Shown one piece after another: positions 1 through 8,608 of a stretch of 49,888 bases of DNA (the stretch's first letter is position 1; each line of letters opens with the position of its first letter). This DNA is from an uncultured Elusimicrobiales bacterium (GTDB lineage Bacteria; Elusimicrobiota; Elusimicrobia; Elusimicrobiales; Elusimicrobiaceae), in the NCBI GenBank assembly GCA_910576915.1, contig CAJTJT010000010.1:1-49888 (forward strand), written 5' to 3'. Under the pieces are notes generated by a model. That model had not been told where the DNA came from and made no database searches. It saw only the letters and a list, made by a program, of their open reading frames with translations. The position numbers were made by a program, and so were the translations under genes.

Positions 1-418
1 AAATATTCGTTTTGGTAGCCGGGCAGCTCCCATTCACCAAACTTAATACCCAGGCCACTTTCCCTTCCGTCGTACAGCGTTGCACCCAGCATAAGGCCGC
101 ACTGTCGGATAAAGAAGTCGTCCCGGTCTTTTGCACATAGTCCCCCGTCGGAGAAGGGATATCCACACCCGCTAAATGGAACCCGCGCGTATAGGTGGAA
201 TCCTCTCCTTTCGTATCGGCCGATTCATTCTTGGCGGTATAGGTGGTGCCGTCCGCCGTAAGAGCCACGGACTTGCCCGAATTTCCCGAGATATTTAACG
301 TGTTTTCATTCAAGGCGTCCGCATAGAATTGCACGGTGTTGGCACCGTTCAAAGTGCTAACATAAGAATCATTATCAGTGTACGGTTTTTTAGCGAATTT
401 TTGCCTAAAAACAGCCAC
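1..418 (-). CDS. partial unrecognised protein, 5' end uncertain
   Basis: A minus-strand frame stays open from a TAG at 473-475 to the window edge. It has no ATG; a GTG at 416-418 behind a GGCGGGGAC stretch is the best start I can see. The frame reads ...YVSTLNGANTVQFYADAL..., a polar Ser/Thr/Asn-rich sequence with no signal peptide. From about position 135 down to 1 a second minus-strand frame, open after a TGA near 217-219, gives an equally protein-like sequence (FFIRQCGLMLGATLY, then SGLGIKFGEWELPGYQNEY). A frameshift near 105-135 is therefore possible. Codons in the first frame (ACG, GCG, GTG) look more like neighbouring genes. Function unknown. The gene runs out of the window and may be truncated or broken. 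Confidence 0.35.
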   Translation of the reverse strand, partial: MAVFRQKFAKKPYTDNDSYVSTLNGANTVQFYADALNENTLNISGNSGKSVALTADGTTYTAKNESADTKGEDSTYTRGFHLAGVDIPSPTGDYVQKTGTTSLSDSAALCWVQRCTTEGKVAWVLSLVNGSCPATKTNI

Positions 419-470
419 AAAACCGTCCCCGCCGCAGTTCCTTTTTGGGGTCGCGCAACTACGTTTGAAA

Positions 471-479
471 TGCTACAAT
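471..479 (+). promoter_or_regulatory. extended -10 promoter for the alpha-2-macroglobulin gene
   Basis: TGCTACAAT is an extended -10 element 29 bp before the ATG at 509. No good -35 hexamer is visible at the usual distance, as expected for an extended -10 promoter. An AGGAGAG ribosome site sits 7 bases before the start. The prediction rests on sequence only. Confidence 0.45.
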
Positions 480-508
480 AAAAAGTAGTTTTATTAGGAG
501 AGAAAAAC

Positions 509-3500
509 ATGATACAAAACCGTTTTTGCCTGCGCCTGGCCGCAGGCCTGGCGGCGTTGTTGCTGCCTATGGGGGCTTTTGCCACACCCGCTTTAAAAGT
601 GCTGTCCGCCGCGCCGCAGGGCGCCGTTCAGTCCGCCGGACGCCAAGCCGTCAGCGTGACGTTTAATCAGCCGGTGGCCGCCTTGTCGGAAGCCAGCCAG
701 TTTTCTTCGCAAGACTGCCCGCTCGTCATTACTCCGGCCGTACCGGGTTCCTGCCGCTTTTCGGGTACGCAAACCGTTATTTTTGAACCGTCCGCAAACT
801 GGCCACAGGCCTCCCGTTTTACCGTGCGCGTAAAAGCGGGTTTTGCTTCGCGCGTATCGGGGGAAAAACTGGCTCAGCCGTATTCCTTTATGTTCTCTAC
901 TTCCGTGCCGCAGGTGCAGTCCGTCCGGCCGTTTAATGACGAACACTGGATCAGCCTCAACCCTACTTTTTATCTCGTTTTCAATATGCCCGTGGATGTG
1001 GACTCTCTCCCGCATTATGCGCGGCTGGTTTCGTCTTCCGGCAAGACGGCGGCGCTCTCCTTCCGCCCGATCAGCCAGGTGGAGTTTGAAAAAGATTTTT
1101 CTTATTACACGAAAGAGAACATCGTCGTCGCCAGCCCGCTTAAAACGCTGGAAAAAGGCGAACTTTACACACTTACGCTGGACGCCGGCGTAAAAGCGAC
1201 GGTGGGCTCTTTGGGGATGGCCCGCCCGTACACCCTAAAATTTTATACATACCCGGAATTATCCGTCCTGGGCGAAGTGAATACGGGCTGTTTGCCGTAT
1301 TCTCCCATGGTGCGTTTTTCCACTCCGGTGCGTATGCGCGAACTGGTGGCCGCGGCTTCCGTGGAACCCGCTTCCGCCGTGCGTAAACTGTCGGACCGGG
1401 AACTCGACCAACTGGGAAGCGATATGGTTATCAGTTCCGTTTCCAATGAAAATTCCCGCAAATACTATAAAGAACGCTATAACTTGTCTGACGAAGAAAT
1501 CAATGCCGGAACCGCGTTTTTCGCCACCGACCTTTCTTTCTTAAAACCGGAACCGGGGGAAAATATAACCGTTACGCTCTCCAAAGATTTGCGCGACATT
1601 TACGGCAACCGCCTGGGGCAGGATTATACGTTTACCGTGTCTAACTCCGGCTATTGCCCGGCGGTGGATTTTTCGGGCGGATTCGGCGTGCTGGAAAGCT
1701 ATTTGCCGTCCCGCCTGCCGATTGATTTGATGAATACGCCGTCCTTGCCCGTGCAGGCCGCGCGTTTTAATAAAGAAAATTTCATCCCGTTTGATACGGT
1801 TTCCACCCGCTATTGCAAACGTGCGCCGCTTTCGGACATGACGTTCGATGGCGCCTACGAATTTAAAGACGTAAAAGACAAAAGCCTTAAAACGTTCTTT
1901 GACCTCAAAAAATTCAATCCCACCGCCAAGGACAGTATTATCTTCAGCCAAGTTTTGCTTAAAGGCAAAAACTATGGGGAAGAAGGCTGCTGGGTTTCAT
2001 CCACCGACAACATTACCGATGTGGGCGTAACGTTTAAAACCTCGCCGGAGAATATTCTGCTGTGGGCCACGTCTTTGGAAACGGGCGAACCCATGCCCAA
2101 CCTGGCCGTGGAACTAAGAGGCAAAGACAACAAAATTTTGTGGACGGGTTCCACCGATATGAACGGTCTTGCCCTTGCGCCGGGCTGGAAAAAGCTGGAC
2201 GTTCCTGCCGCCGACTGGGGCCAGCCGGAAATTTACGCGTTTGTATCCAGCGCGGGCGGCGATGCCGTCGTCAGCAATTTGTGGAACAACGGCCTCGAAC
2301 CGTGGCGTTTTAACTTAAATTACGATTATAACCCGGGCGCCGAACAAACGCGTTCCATGCTGTTTTCGGACCGCGGCGTCTACCGCCCCGGCGAAACGGT
2401 GTATTTAAAAGGCGTGTCCCGCCAAATGAAGGACGGCGTATGGACGCTGCCGGACGCGGTGCGCGGCAAACTGACGGTTTCCGACTCCCGCGGCGAAACC
2501 GTGCTGAGCAAAGAAGTAACCGTTTCTTCCGCGTTCGGTACGTTTGACGTTTCGTTTGACATCCCCAAAACGGCCCATACCGGCTCATGGGACGCCACAT
2601 TTACCCCGCAGTTAAAAGGGGATAAGGACCCGCGCTCCGCCTATTATTCTTTCCGCGTGGAAGCCGTCAAACAGGCTGAGTTTAAAGTAACGCTCCGCCC
2701 CGAAGCGGAAAATTATATCGCCGGGCAGGAAGCCAAATTCGCCGCGTCGGCGCAGTACAATTTCGGTGCGCCGCTGGCGGATTCCAAAGCGTCTTGGACG
2801 CTTCGCCGCGAAAGCGCGTGGTTTGAAGCCACGGATTTTAAAGAGTACGATTTTTCGCCCTATTTCCTGCGCGAAAACGAATATAAAGAAAACGGCAAAC
2901 TGCTGTTAAACGCCGAGGGTAAAACGGACGCGCAGGGCGCGCTGTCGTTCTCGGCGGTGATGCCGTCTGCCGCCGCCCCCGTGCGCGTGTATGCGGAGTT
3001 GGGCGTTCAGTCTCCCGCGCGGCAGGAACTTTTTGCCCGCACGTCCGTCATGGTGCACCCGGCGGACTTCTATCTGGGGGCGAAAGTTTTAACGGAACAC
3101 GCCGAACAAAACAAACCCGTGGAGGCTGACGTGGTGGCCGTTACGCCGCAGGGCAAACGCGTGGCCGCGTCCGTGGTAGCCAACATCCGCAAGGAACAAT
3201 GGTACAGCGTACGCAAAACGGGCTTGTCCGGCCGCCTGGAATGGGTCAGCGAAAAACAAATCACCGAACTGCCCGCCCAAACCCTGGAAGTGGGGGAAAA
3301 GGGCGCAAAATTTGCGTTTACGCCCGCCGAAGCCGGCAACTATTACGTAACGCTTACGTCTGCCGACGCGTCCGGCCGCAAAGTGCTGGGCGGATTTAAC
3401 GTAATGGTGTACGGCGAAGGCCAGGCGTATTGGCGTCAGACGGATGACGACCTTTTGGTTTTAAAGCAGGATAAAAATTCCTATAAACCCGGCAAAAAAG

Positions 3501-6163
3501 CGCGTATCAGCGTGGAATCTCCGTATGAAAACGCACTTGCGCTTGTTACCGTGGAACGCGAAGGCATCTTGGATGCGTGGACGACGGCCGTCAAAGGCGG
3601 CGCGGACTATATCGAAGTGCCGATAAAAGCGGACTATCTGCCCAACGTGTACGTGGGCGTTTCCCTGGTGCGCGGCCGCACGGGCGCGCCGGTGGATGCG
3701 AAAGGGCTCGATTTGGGCAAGCCGCAGGGCAAAGTCGGCTATGTCAATTTGAATGTGGAGCCCGCAAGCAAACGTATTGCCGTAACGGTTAAACCGAATA
3801 AAGAAGCCTATCAGCCCGGCCAGGAAGTCACCTTAAAACTGACCGCCAAAGCGGGCGGAAAAGCCGTTCCCTCCGAAGTGGCGGTAATGGTGGTGGACGA
3901 AGGCATTTTGGCGTTGACGGGCTACCAAACGCCGGACCTGTTCAGCTATTTTTACGGTTCGCGCCCCGTATCCGTATTTACGATGGATAACCGCGTTTAC
4001 GTGGTGGGCCAGCGCAACTTTGGCGAAAAAGGCGAAAACCGCGGCGGCGGAGGCGGCAGCGAAGCCAAACTGGGCGGTACGGATTTGAGAAATAATTTCT
4101 CGTTTACGCCTTATTTTAACGCGGCCGTTCAAACGGATAAAAAGGGCCGCGCGGAAGTGAAATTTAAACTGCCCGACAACCTGACCAAATTCCGCATTAT
4201 GGCGGTTGTCGTAACGGCGGACGAGTTCGGCGCGGGCGAGGCTTCCGTTAAAGTTTCCAAGCCCGTGATGGTTACTTCCAACCTGCCGCGCTTTGCGCGC
4301 AAAGGGGATAAATTCTCCTGCGGTGCGGTGGTGTACAATTACGAAGACAAAAAAGGCGAACTGACCGTATCGGCCGCCGCCAAAGGCGCGCTTAAACTGA
4401 TGGGCCCGGCGGAACAAACCGTTACCGTTCCGCTCGGCGGCGCCAAAGAAGTAACCTGGGCGTGCGAAGCCGCGGAAAACGGCGAAGCCGAAGTGGCGTT
4501 TGCCGTGAACGGCAAAAAATCGTCCGACGGCGTACTCGCCAAATTAACGGTCAGCCCGGTGGAGAAAAAACAGACGCTCGCCTTGTATTCGTCCACGGAC
4601 GGAGAGAAAGAAGAACTGTTGGATAAGCCCGGCAACTTAAACGCGCAGGCGGATAACCAAATTACGTTCTCGCTTGCGTCTACCGCGCTTATTAATTTGA
4701 AAGGTTCCATGGTCTATTTGATGACGTATCCGTACGACTGTTTGGAACAGCAGATGTCCAAAGCGCTCCCGGTTATTACGGGGGCGAAGCTGGTGGAAGA
4801 TTTCAACCTGGGCGACGTAAAAGACCTTAAAAAACGCGCGCAGGAAATCCTGGACCGTCTGCCGGAATACCAATCCGCTTCCGGCGGACTGGGCTACTGG
4901 AAAGAATCCCGCCCGGACCCGTATGTCACCGCGTACGCGCTGGAAGTAAACTACTTGGCCAAACGGGCCGGGTACAACGTGCAGACTAAATCGCTTGAGA
5001 AAGCCGCCAAGTGGCTGGCGGGGGCGTTTAATAAAAACACCCGCCGCGCCTATACGTATTCCGTGGCGGAAACGGAAACGGCCCGCGCGTATATCACCTA
5101 TGTGCTGGCGTTGTACGGGGAAAACGTGTCCGCTTCGTTTAGTACGCTTTACGCCAAGCGCGCTTCCCTGCCGCTTTCCGCGCAGGCATACTTGTTGAAA
5201 GCCGCGCAGGTGCTGGAACGCTCCCAGTCGCAAAAAGGCGCGCTTGCGCAGGGGCTTTTAAATAAAGCCGTCTATACGCCGCAGGCCGTGTATTTTGACG
5301 CGCCCGAAGAAATGCCGTGGCTGCACATGGGCAGCGTTAAAACCACCGCGCTCGCGCTGGACGCGCTGTTGTTTGCCAAGCAGAATTTTGAACAAGCCTT
5401 TGAAAGCGCGTCCTGGCTCATCCGCCAGTTAAACGCGCAGGGCCATTGGAATAACACGAGCGACAACGCCGCCGTATTTACCGCGCTCAATACCTATTAT
5501 CAGGCGAAGGAAAACGCGGAGCCGGATTTTGCGGCCGCCGTTAAACTGGGCGCGAAAACCGCGTTTGAACAAACCTTTAAAGGCCGCTCGGCTGAGGCCA
5601 AAAACGGCTCCGTTCCGTTTGCGCAAGCGTACGGCCAGGGCACGGAAACGCGCGTAACCTTTGCCAAAACGGGCGCGGGTACGCTCTACTATACGCTCGG
5701 ACAGGTGTACGAGCCGCTTTCGTACGAAACGCCCGTAAACGCAGGTTTTGAAATTTCCCGCGAGCTGACCGCGCTTGACGGCAAACCCGTACAAACCGTG
5801 CGCGCGGGCGAACGCTACAAAGTAACGCTGACCGTTAAAAACGCGGCCGCGCGCCATTTTGTAGTGGCGGAAGACTTTGTGCCCGCCGGGTTTGAAATCG
5901 TCAATTCCGAGCTGGCGACGGAATCTGCAGATATTGCCGTAACGGACAACGGTTCGGACGATTACGCCTTTGAGCGTAACGAAAAATACGACGACCGCAT
6001 CGCCGCGTTTGCCGACTATCTGCCCGCCGGAACGCATACGTATTCGTATGTGGTGTCCGCGCTTACGTCCGGCACGTTTGCGTGGCCGTGCGCGTGGGCG
6101 AGCCAGATGTACGAACCCGCCGTTTTCGGCCGCAACGCGACGCAGACGCTCGTTATTAAGTAA
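509..6163 (+). CDS. bacterial alpha-2-macroglobulin, thioester type
   Basis: Large exported protease-trapping protein of 1884 residues. The N-terminus (MIQNRFCLRLAAG..., cleavage near GAFA/TPALK) is a Sec signal peptide without a lipobox cysteine, so a periplasmic protein is expected. The chain shows repeated macroglobulin-type beta domains (for example YRPGETVYLKG near residue 630). A Gly-rich flexible stretch lies near residue 1180, DNLTKFRIMAVV near 1220, and the thioester motif CLEQ at 1411-1414. The helical thioester domain and a receptor-binding-like beta domain follow. Known family members are thought to trap invading proteases covalently while PbpC repairs the wall. The pbpC gene begins 4 bases after the stop, so the two are almost certainly cotranscribed. 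The chosen ATG has a strong AGGAGAG site. It is somewhat longer than the E. coli YfhM type (about 1650 residues). Confidence 0.95.
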   Translation: MIQNRFCLRLAAGLAALLLPMGAFATPALKVLSAAPQGAVQSAGRQAVSVTFNQPVAALSEASQFSSQDCPLVITPAVPGSCRFSGTQTVIFEPSANWPQASRFTVRVKAGFASRVSGEKLAQPYSFMFSTSVPQVQSVRPFNDEHWISLNPTFYLVFNMPVDVDSLPHYARLVSSSGKTAALSFRPISQVEFEKDFSYYTKENIVVASPLKTLEKGELYTLTLDAGVKATVGSLGMARPYTLKFYTYPELSVLGEVNTGCLPYSPMVRFSTPVRMRELVAAASVEPASAVRKLSDRELDQLGSDMVISSVSNENSRKYYKERYNLSDEEINAGTAFFATDLSFLKPEPGENITVTLSKDLRDIYGNRLGQDYTFTVSNSGYCPAVDFSGGFGVLESYLPSRLPIDLMNTPSLPVQAARFNKENFIPFDTVSTRYCKRAPLSDMTFDGAYEFKDVKDKSLKTFFDLKKFNPTAKDSIIFSQVLLKGKNYGEEGCWVSSTDNITDVGVTFKTSPENILLWATSLETGEPMPNLAVELRGKDNKILWTGSTDMNGLALAPGWKKLDVPAADWGQPEIYAFVSSAGGDAVVSNLWNNGLEPWRFNLNYDYNPGAEQTRSMLFSDRGVYRPGETVYLKGVSRQMKDGVWTLPDAVRGKLTVSDSRGETVLSKEVTVSSAFGTFDVSFDIPKTAHTGSWDATFTPQLKGDKDPRSAYYSFRVEAVKQAEFKVTLRPEAENYIAGQEAKFAASAQYNFGAPLADSKASWTLRRESAWFEATDFKEYDFSPYFLRENEYKENGKLLLNAEGKTDAQGALSFSAVMPSAAAPVRVYAELGVQSPARQELFARTSVMVHPADFYLGAKVLTEHAEQNKPVEADVVAVTPQGKRVAASVVANIRKEQWYSVRKTGLSGRLEWVSEKQITELPAQTLEVGEKGAKFAFTPAEAGNYYVTLTSADASGRKVLGGFNVMVYGEGQAYWRQTDDDLLVLKQDKNSYKPGKKARISVESPYENALALVTVEREGILDAWTTAVKGGADYIEVPIKADYLPNVYVGVSLVRGRTGAPVDAKGLDLGKPQGKVGYVNLNVEPASKRIAVTVKPNKEAYQPGQEVTLKLTAKAGGKAVPSEVAVMVVDEGILALTGYQTPDLFSYFYGSRPVSVFTMDNRVYVVGQRNFGEKGENRGGGGGSEAKLGGTDLRNNFSFTPYFNAAVQTDKKGRAEVKFKLPDNLTKFRIMAVVVTADEFGAGEASVKVSKPVMVTSNLPRFARKGDKFSCGAVVYNYEDKKGELTVSAAAKGALKLMGPAEQTVTVPLGGAKEVTWACEAAENGEAEVAFAVNGKKSSDGVLAKLTVSPVEKKQTLALYSSTDGEKEELLDKPGNLNAQADNQITFSLASTALINLKGSMVYLMTYPYDCLEQQMSKALPVITGAKLVEDFNLGDVKDLKKRAQEILDRLPEYQSASGGLGYWKESRPDPYVTAYALEVNYLAKRAGYNVQTKSLEKAAKWLAGAFNKNTRRAYTYSVAETETARAYITYVLALYGENVSASFSTLYAKRASLPLSAQAYLLKAAQVLERSQSQKGALAQGLLNKAVYTPQAVYFDAPEEMPWLHMGSVKTTALALDALLFAKQNFEQAFESASWLIRQLNAQGHWNNTSDNAAVFTALNTYYQAKENAEPDFAAAVKLGAKTAFEQTFKGRSAEAKNGSVPFAQAYGQGTETRVTFAKTGAGTLYYTLGQVYEPLSYETPVNAGFEISRELTALDGKPVQTVRAGERYKVTLTVKNAAARHFVVAEDFVPAGFEIVNSELATESADIAVTDNGSDDYAFERNEKYDDRIAAFADYLPAGTHTYSYVVSALTSGTFAWPCAWASQMYEPAVFGRNATQTLVIK

Positions 6164-6167
6164 CGTG

Positions 6168-8276
6168 ATGAACCTCGTTTGGAAGTTTTTGATCATACTT
6201 CTCCCCTGCCTGATTGCCTGCGGGGGGGAAGTTTTTTGTTTAACGCCTTCCAAACAAATTTACGACCGCCGCGGCGCGCCCGTGCGCGGTTTTTTGTCGG
6301 AAAACGAAACATATTACCGCCCCGTTGCCCTGTCCGAAATTTCCCCGTGGCTGATTGCGGCCGCCGTGGCGGCGGAGGATAAACGCTTCTTTTCGCATGC
6401 GGGGGTGGATGCAAAAGCCGTTTTGCGCGCCGCGTGGCAGAACGCTTCGGGCGGGCGCGTGGTGTCCGGCGCGTCTACCATTACCCAGCAGCTCGTGCGC
6501 GCGGTGGAGCCGCGGCCCAAAACGCTGTGGGGCAAAGCGGGCGAAGCGTGGGATGCGCTTATTTTGGAGCGTAAACTTTCCAAAGAAGAAATTTTAAACG
6601 AATACTTTAACCTCTTGGAACTGGGCAATTTAACCCAGGGGGCGGAGGCCGCGTCGCAATTTTATTTTGGGGTAAACGCGGCGGATTTGTCTTTGGCGCA
6701 GGCCGCGTTTTTAGCGGGGCTTGCCAAATCGCCCACCTATTACAACCCGTTAAAACATTTTACCCGCGCGCAAAAACGCCAAAAATACGTTTTGAAACGC
6801 ATGCTGGACGAAGGCTTCATCGATAAAGAAATGCACGAGTTGGCCGTCAGCGAACCCGTGGAACTGCGCGCGCAGGCGCGTCCGTTTGACGCCCCGCATT
6901 TTACGCGGCTGTTAAAACCGCTTATCCCGGAAGGCGCGGCGGACGTAACGTCTACGCTGGACAGGGAACTCCAGCTGTATGCCGAGGGGCTTATCAAAAA
7001 TTACGTTTCCCGCATGAAGGACGAAAACGTCACCAACGCCGCCGTGGTGGTGCTGGAAAATGCGACGGGTGCGGTGCTTGCATATGTGGGCTCGGCCGAT
7101 TTTTATAACGAAATCCACCATGGGCAAGTAGACGGCGCGCGCGCTTTGCGCCAGCCGGGTTCGGCCTTGAAACCGTTTGCGTATGCACTGGCGTTTGAAA
7201 AGGGACTTTTGACTCCTTCCTCGTTACTGGATGACGAAGATACGTTTTTTGAAGGCGGTTTCCGCCCGCGCAATTACGACGAAAGTTTCCACGGGCTTGT
7301 TTCCGCCCGCTCTGCGCTGGCGTGTTCGTACAACATTCCCGCTGTCAAAGCGGCTGAAAAAACGGGTGCGCCTGCGCTGTTATCGTTATTGCGTTCGCTG
7401 GGCCTTACCACGTTAAATAGACCCGCCGACTTTTACGGCCTCGGCCTTGCCTTGGGCAACGGCGAGGTGCGGTTGTTGGATTTAACCAACGCGTACGCCA
7501 CGTTGGCGCGCGGCGGCGTATACCGCCCGGTGGTGTTGGCTTTATCTCCCAGCCTTATACTGCCCGGTAAAGAGGGGCGCGTGTTAGACGAAAATACCGC
7601 CTATTTGGTGACGGATATTTTAAAGGACAACAACGCCCGCGCGCCTGCGTTCGGCCTCAATTCACCGCTGTCCGTTCCGTTTGAACTGGCCGCCAAAACG
7701 GGGACGTCCAAAGATTATAAAGATAACTTTACGCTGGCCTACACGCCGCGTTGGACAATCGGTGTATGGGTGGGGAATTTCGATGCGTCCCCCATGCAAA
7801 AAGTGTCCGGCATAACGGGGGCGGGGCCGATTATGCACGATTTGGCCGTGTATCTCAACGAAAAATATCCGTCCGCCCCGTTCAAAATGCCGACCGGCGT
7901 TACGCGCGCGCTGGCGTGTACCCAAAGCGGCCTTTTGGCCGGGCCCGCGTGCAAACATACCAAAGAAGAAGTCTTTTTGACGGATAAAATGCCCGCCCAG
8001 TGCGACGGAAAACACGCGTCTGCCGTGCCCGCGCTTCAGATTGTTTCTCCCGCGCCCGGCGACGTGTTTAAGTGGGATCCGTCCATCCCCGCCTCTTCCC
8101 AGCAAATTAAATTTTCGGCCGTTTGCGCGGCGAAAGTCTGCCGGTGGACACTGGACGGCAAAAACTTGTCTTCCCGCGCCTGCGAAACATGGTGGCCGCT
8201 TGCCGTCGGAAAGCACAGCCTGGCCGTAACGTGCGGGGGCGGAACGCAAGAAGTGCGTTTTGAGGTTTTACCGTAA
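6168..8276 (+). CDS. pbpC: penicillin-binding protein 1C
   Basis: Bifunctional peptidoglycan synthase of 702 residues. A GT51 glycosyltransferase domain comes first (AAEDKRFFSHAGVD, then SGASTITQQLVR). The transpeptidase domain has the catalytic SALK motif (Ser332), SYN, and KTGTS (Lys510). A C-terminal beta domain with several cysteines is typical of PbpC. The start is the ATG just after the preceding gene's stop; the same frame is open further upstream, but that part lies inside the macroglobulin gene. The N-terminal hydrophobic segment ends LLPCLIACGG, and LIAC fits a lipobox, so this protein could be a lipoprotein rather than a simple type II membrane protein (inference). Pairing with alpha-2-macroglobulin is the classic arrangement. 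Confidence 0.95.
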   Translation: MNLVWKFLIILLPCLIACGGEVFCLTPSKQIYDRRGAPVRGFLSENETYYRPVALSEISPWLIAAAVAAEDKRFFSHAGVDAKAVLRAAWQNASGGRVVSGASTITQQLVRAVEPRPKTLWGKAGEAWDALILERKLSKEEILNEYFNLLELGNLTQGAEAASQFYFGVNAADLSLAQAAFLAGLAKSPTYYNPLKHFTRAQKRQKYVLKRMLDEGFIDKEMHELAVSEPVELRAQARPFDAPHFTRLLKPLIPEGAADVTSTLDRELQLYAEGLIKNYVSRMKDENVTNAAVVVLENATGAVLAYVGSADFYNEIHHGQVDGARALRQPGSALKPFAYALAFEKGLLTPSSLLDDEDTFFEGGFRPRNYDESFHGLVSARSALACSYNIPAVKAAEKTGAPALLSLLRSLGLTTLNRPADFYGLGLALGNGEVRLLDLTNAYATLARGGVYRPVVLALSPSLILPGKEGRVLDENTAYLVTDILKDNNARAPAFGLNSPLSVPFELAAKTGTSKDYKDNFTLAYTPRWTIGVWVGNFDASPMQKVSGITGAGPIMHDLAVYLNEKYPSAPFKMPTGVTRALACTQSGLLAGPACKHTKEEVFLTDKMPAQCDGKHASAVPALQIVSPAPGDVFKWDPSIPASSQQIKFSAVCAAKVCRWTLDGKNLSSRACETWWPLAVGKHSLAVTCGGGTQEVRFEVLP

Positions 8277-8297
8277 TAAAAATTTGCCAATGTTGCT

Positions 8298-8341
8298 AAA
8301 AACGGACCAAGCCGAAAGGGCTTGACCCGTTTTTTTTTTTT
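8298..8341 (+). terminator. Rho-independent terminator after pbpC
   Basis: AACGGaCCAAGCC-GAAA-GGGCTTGacCCGTT forms a strong stem followed by a run of more than ten T residues. It lies 21 bases after the pbpC stop. Confidence 0.9.
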
Positions 8342-8362
8342 GATACCATGGGGATAATTCCA

Positions 8363-8500
8363 GGTTTGGCGGCTTGCTTTTTAGTGTGTCATCCCCGAAA
8401 GTTACAGTCGGGGATCTGCTGTTGCGTAACAACAAGATTCCCGAACCCTGCGGGCCGCCAGACATTCGGAAATGACGTTAGTAAAGTAAGCCGCCAAACC
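8363..8500. repeat. 138-bp element with 18-bp terminal inverted repeats
   Basis: The arms GGTTTGGCGGCTTGCTTT (8363-8380) and the complement of 8483-8500 match at 17 of 18 positions. Between them are smaller palindromes: ATCCCCGA/TCGGGGAT near 8391-8417, TGTTG/CAACA near 8420, and an imperfect ATTCCCGAA/TTCGGAAAT pair. There is no open frame, so this looks like a miniature non-coding mobile or REP-like element. The core GGTTTGGCGGC recurs once at 23172-23182. Confidence 0.55.
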
Positions 8501-8511
8501 GAATGGTCGTC

Positions 8512-8536
8512 ATCCCGTAAGGTTGTAATACGGGAT
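8512..8536. repeat. short palindromic repeat
   Basis: ATCCCGTA (8512-8519) pairs with TACGGGAT (8529-8536). It has the GTCATCC...GGGAT pattern shared with the neighbouring palindromes at 8391, 8631 and 8689, so it is one member of a small repeat cluster before the pilin gene. Confidence 0.5.
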
Positions 8537-8608
8537 CTGTTGTGTTCAATAAGGAAGCGATTCCGTATAGAGACCTTGGAATGATACTGATAGCTAGGAG
8601 AAACAAAA

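Noticed and set aside
5970..6167. Extended N-terminus for PbpC
   Set aside because: The upstream part lies in the macroglobulin gene and reads as shadow sequence; the ATG at 6168 gives a proper hydrophobic N-terminus.
5429..6253. 274-codon open frame opposite the macroglobulin and pbpC junction
   Set aside because: Arg/Gly-rich shadow frame without ribosome site, covering two well-supported genes.
8345..8608. CRISPR array before the pilin gene
   Set aside because: The palindromes are unequal in sequence and spacing, and there are no regular repeat-spacer units or cas genes.
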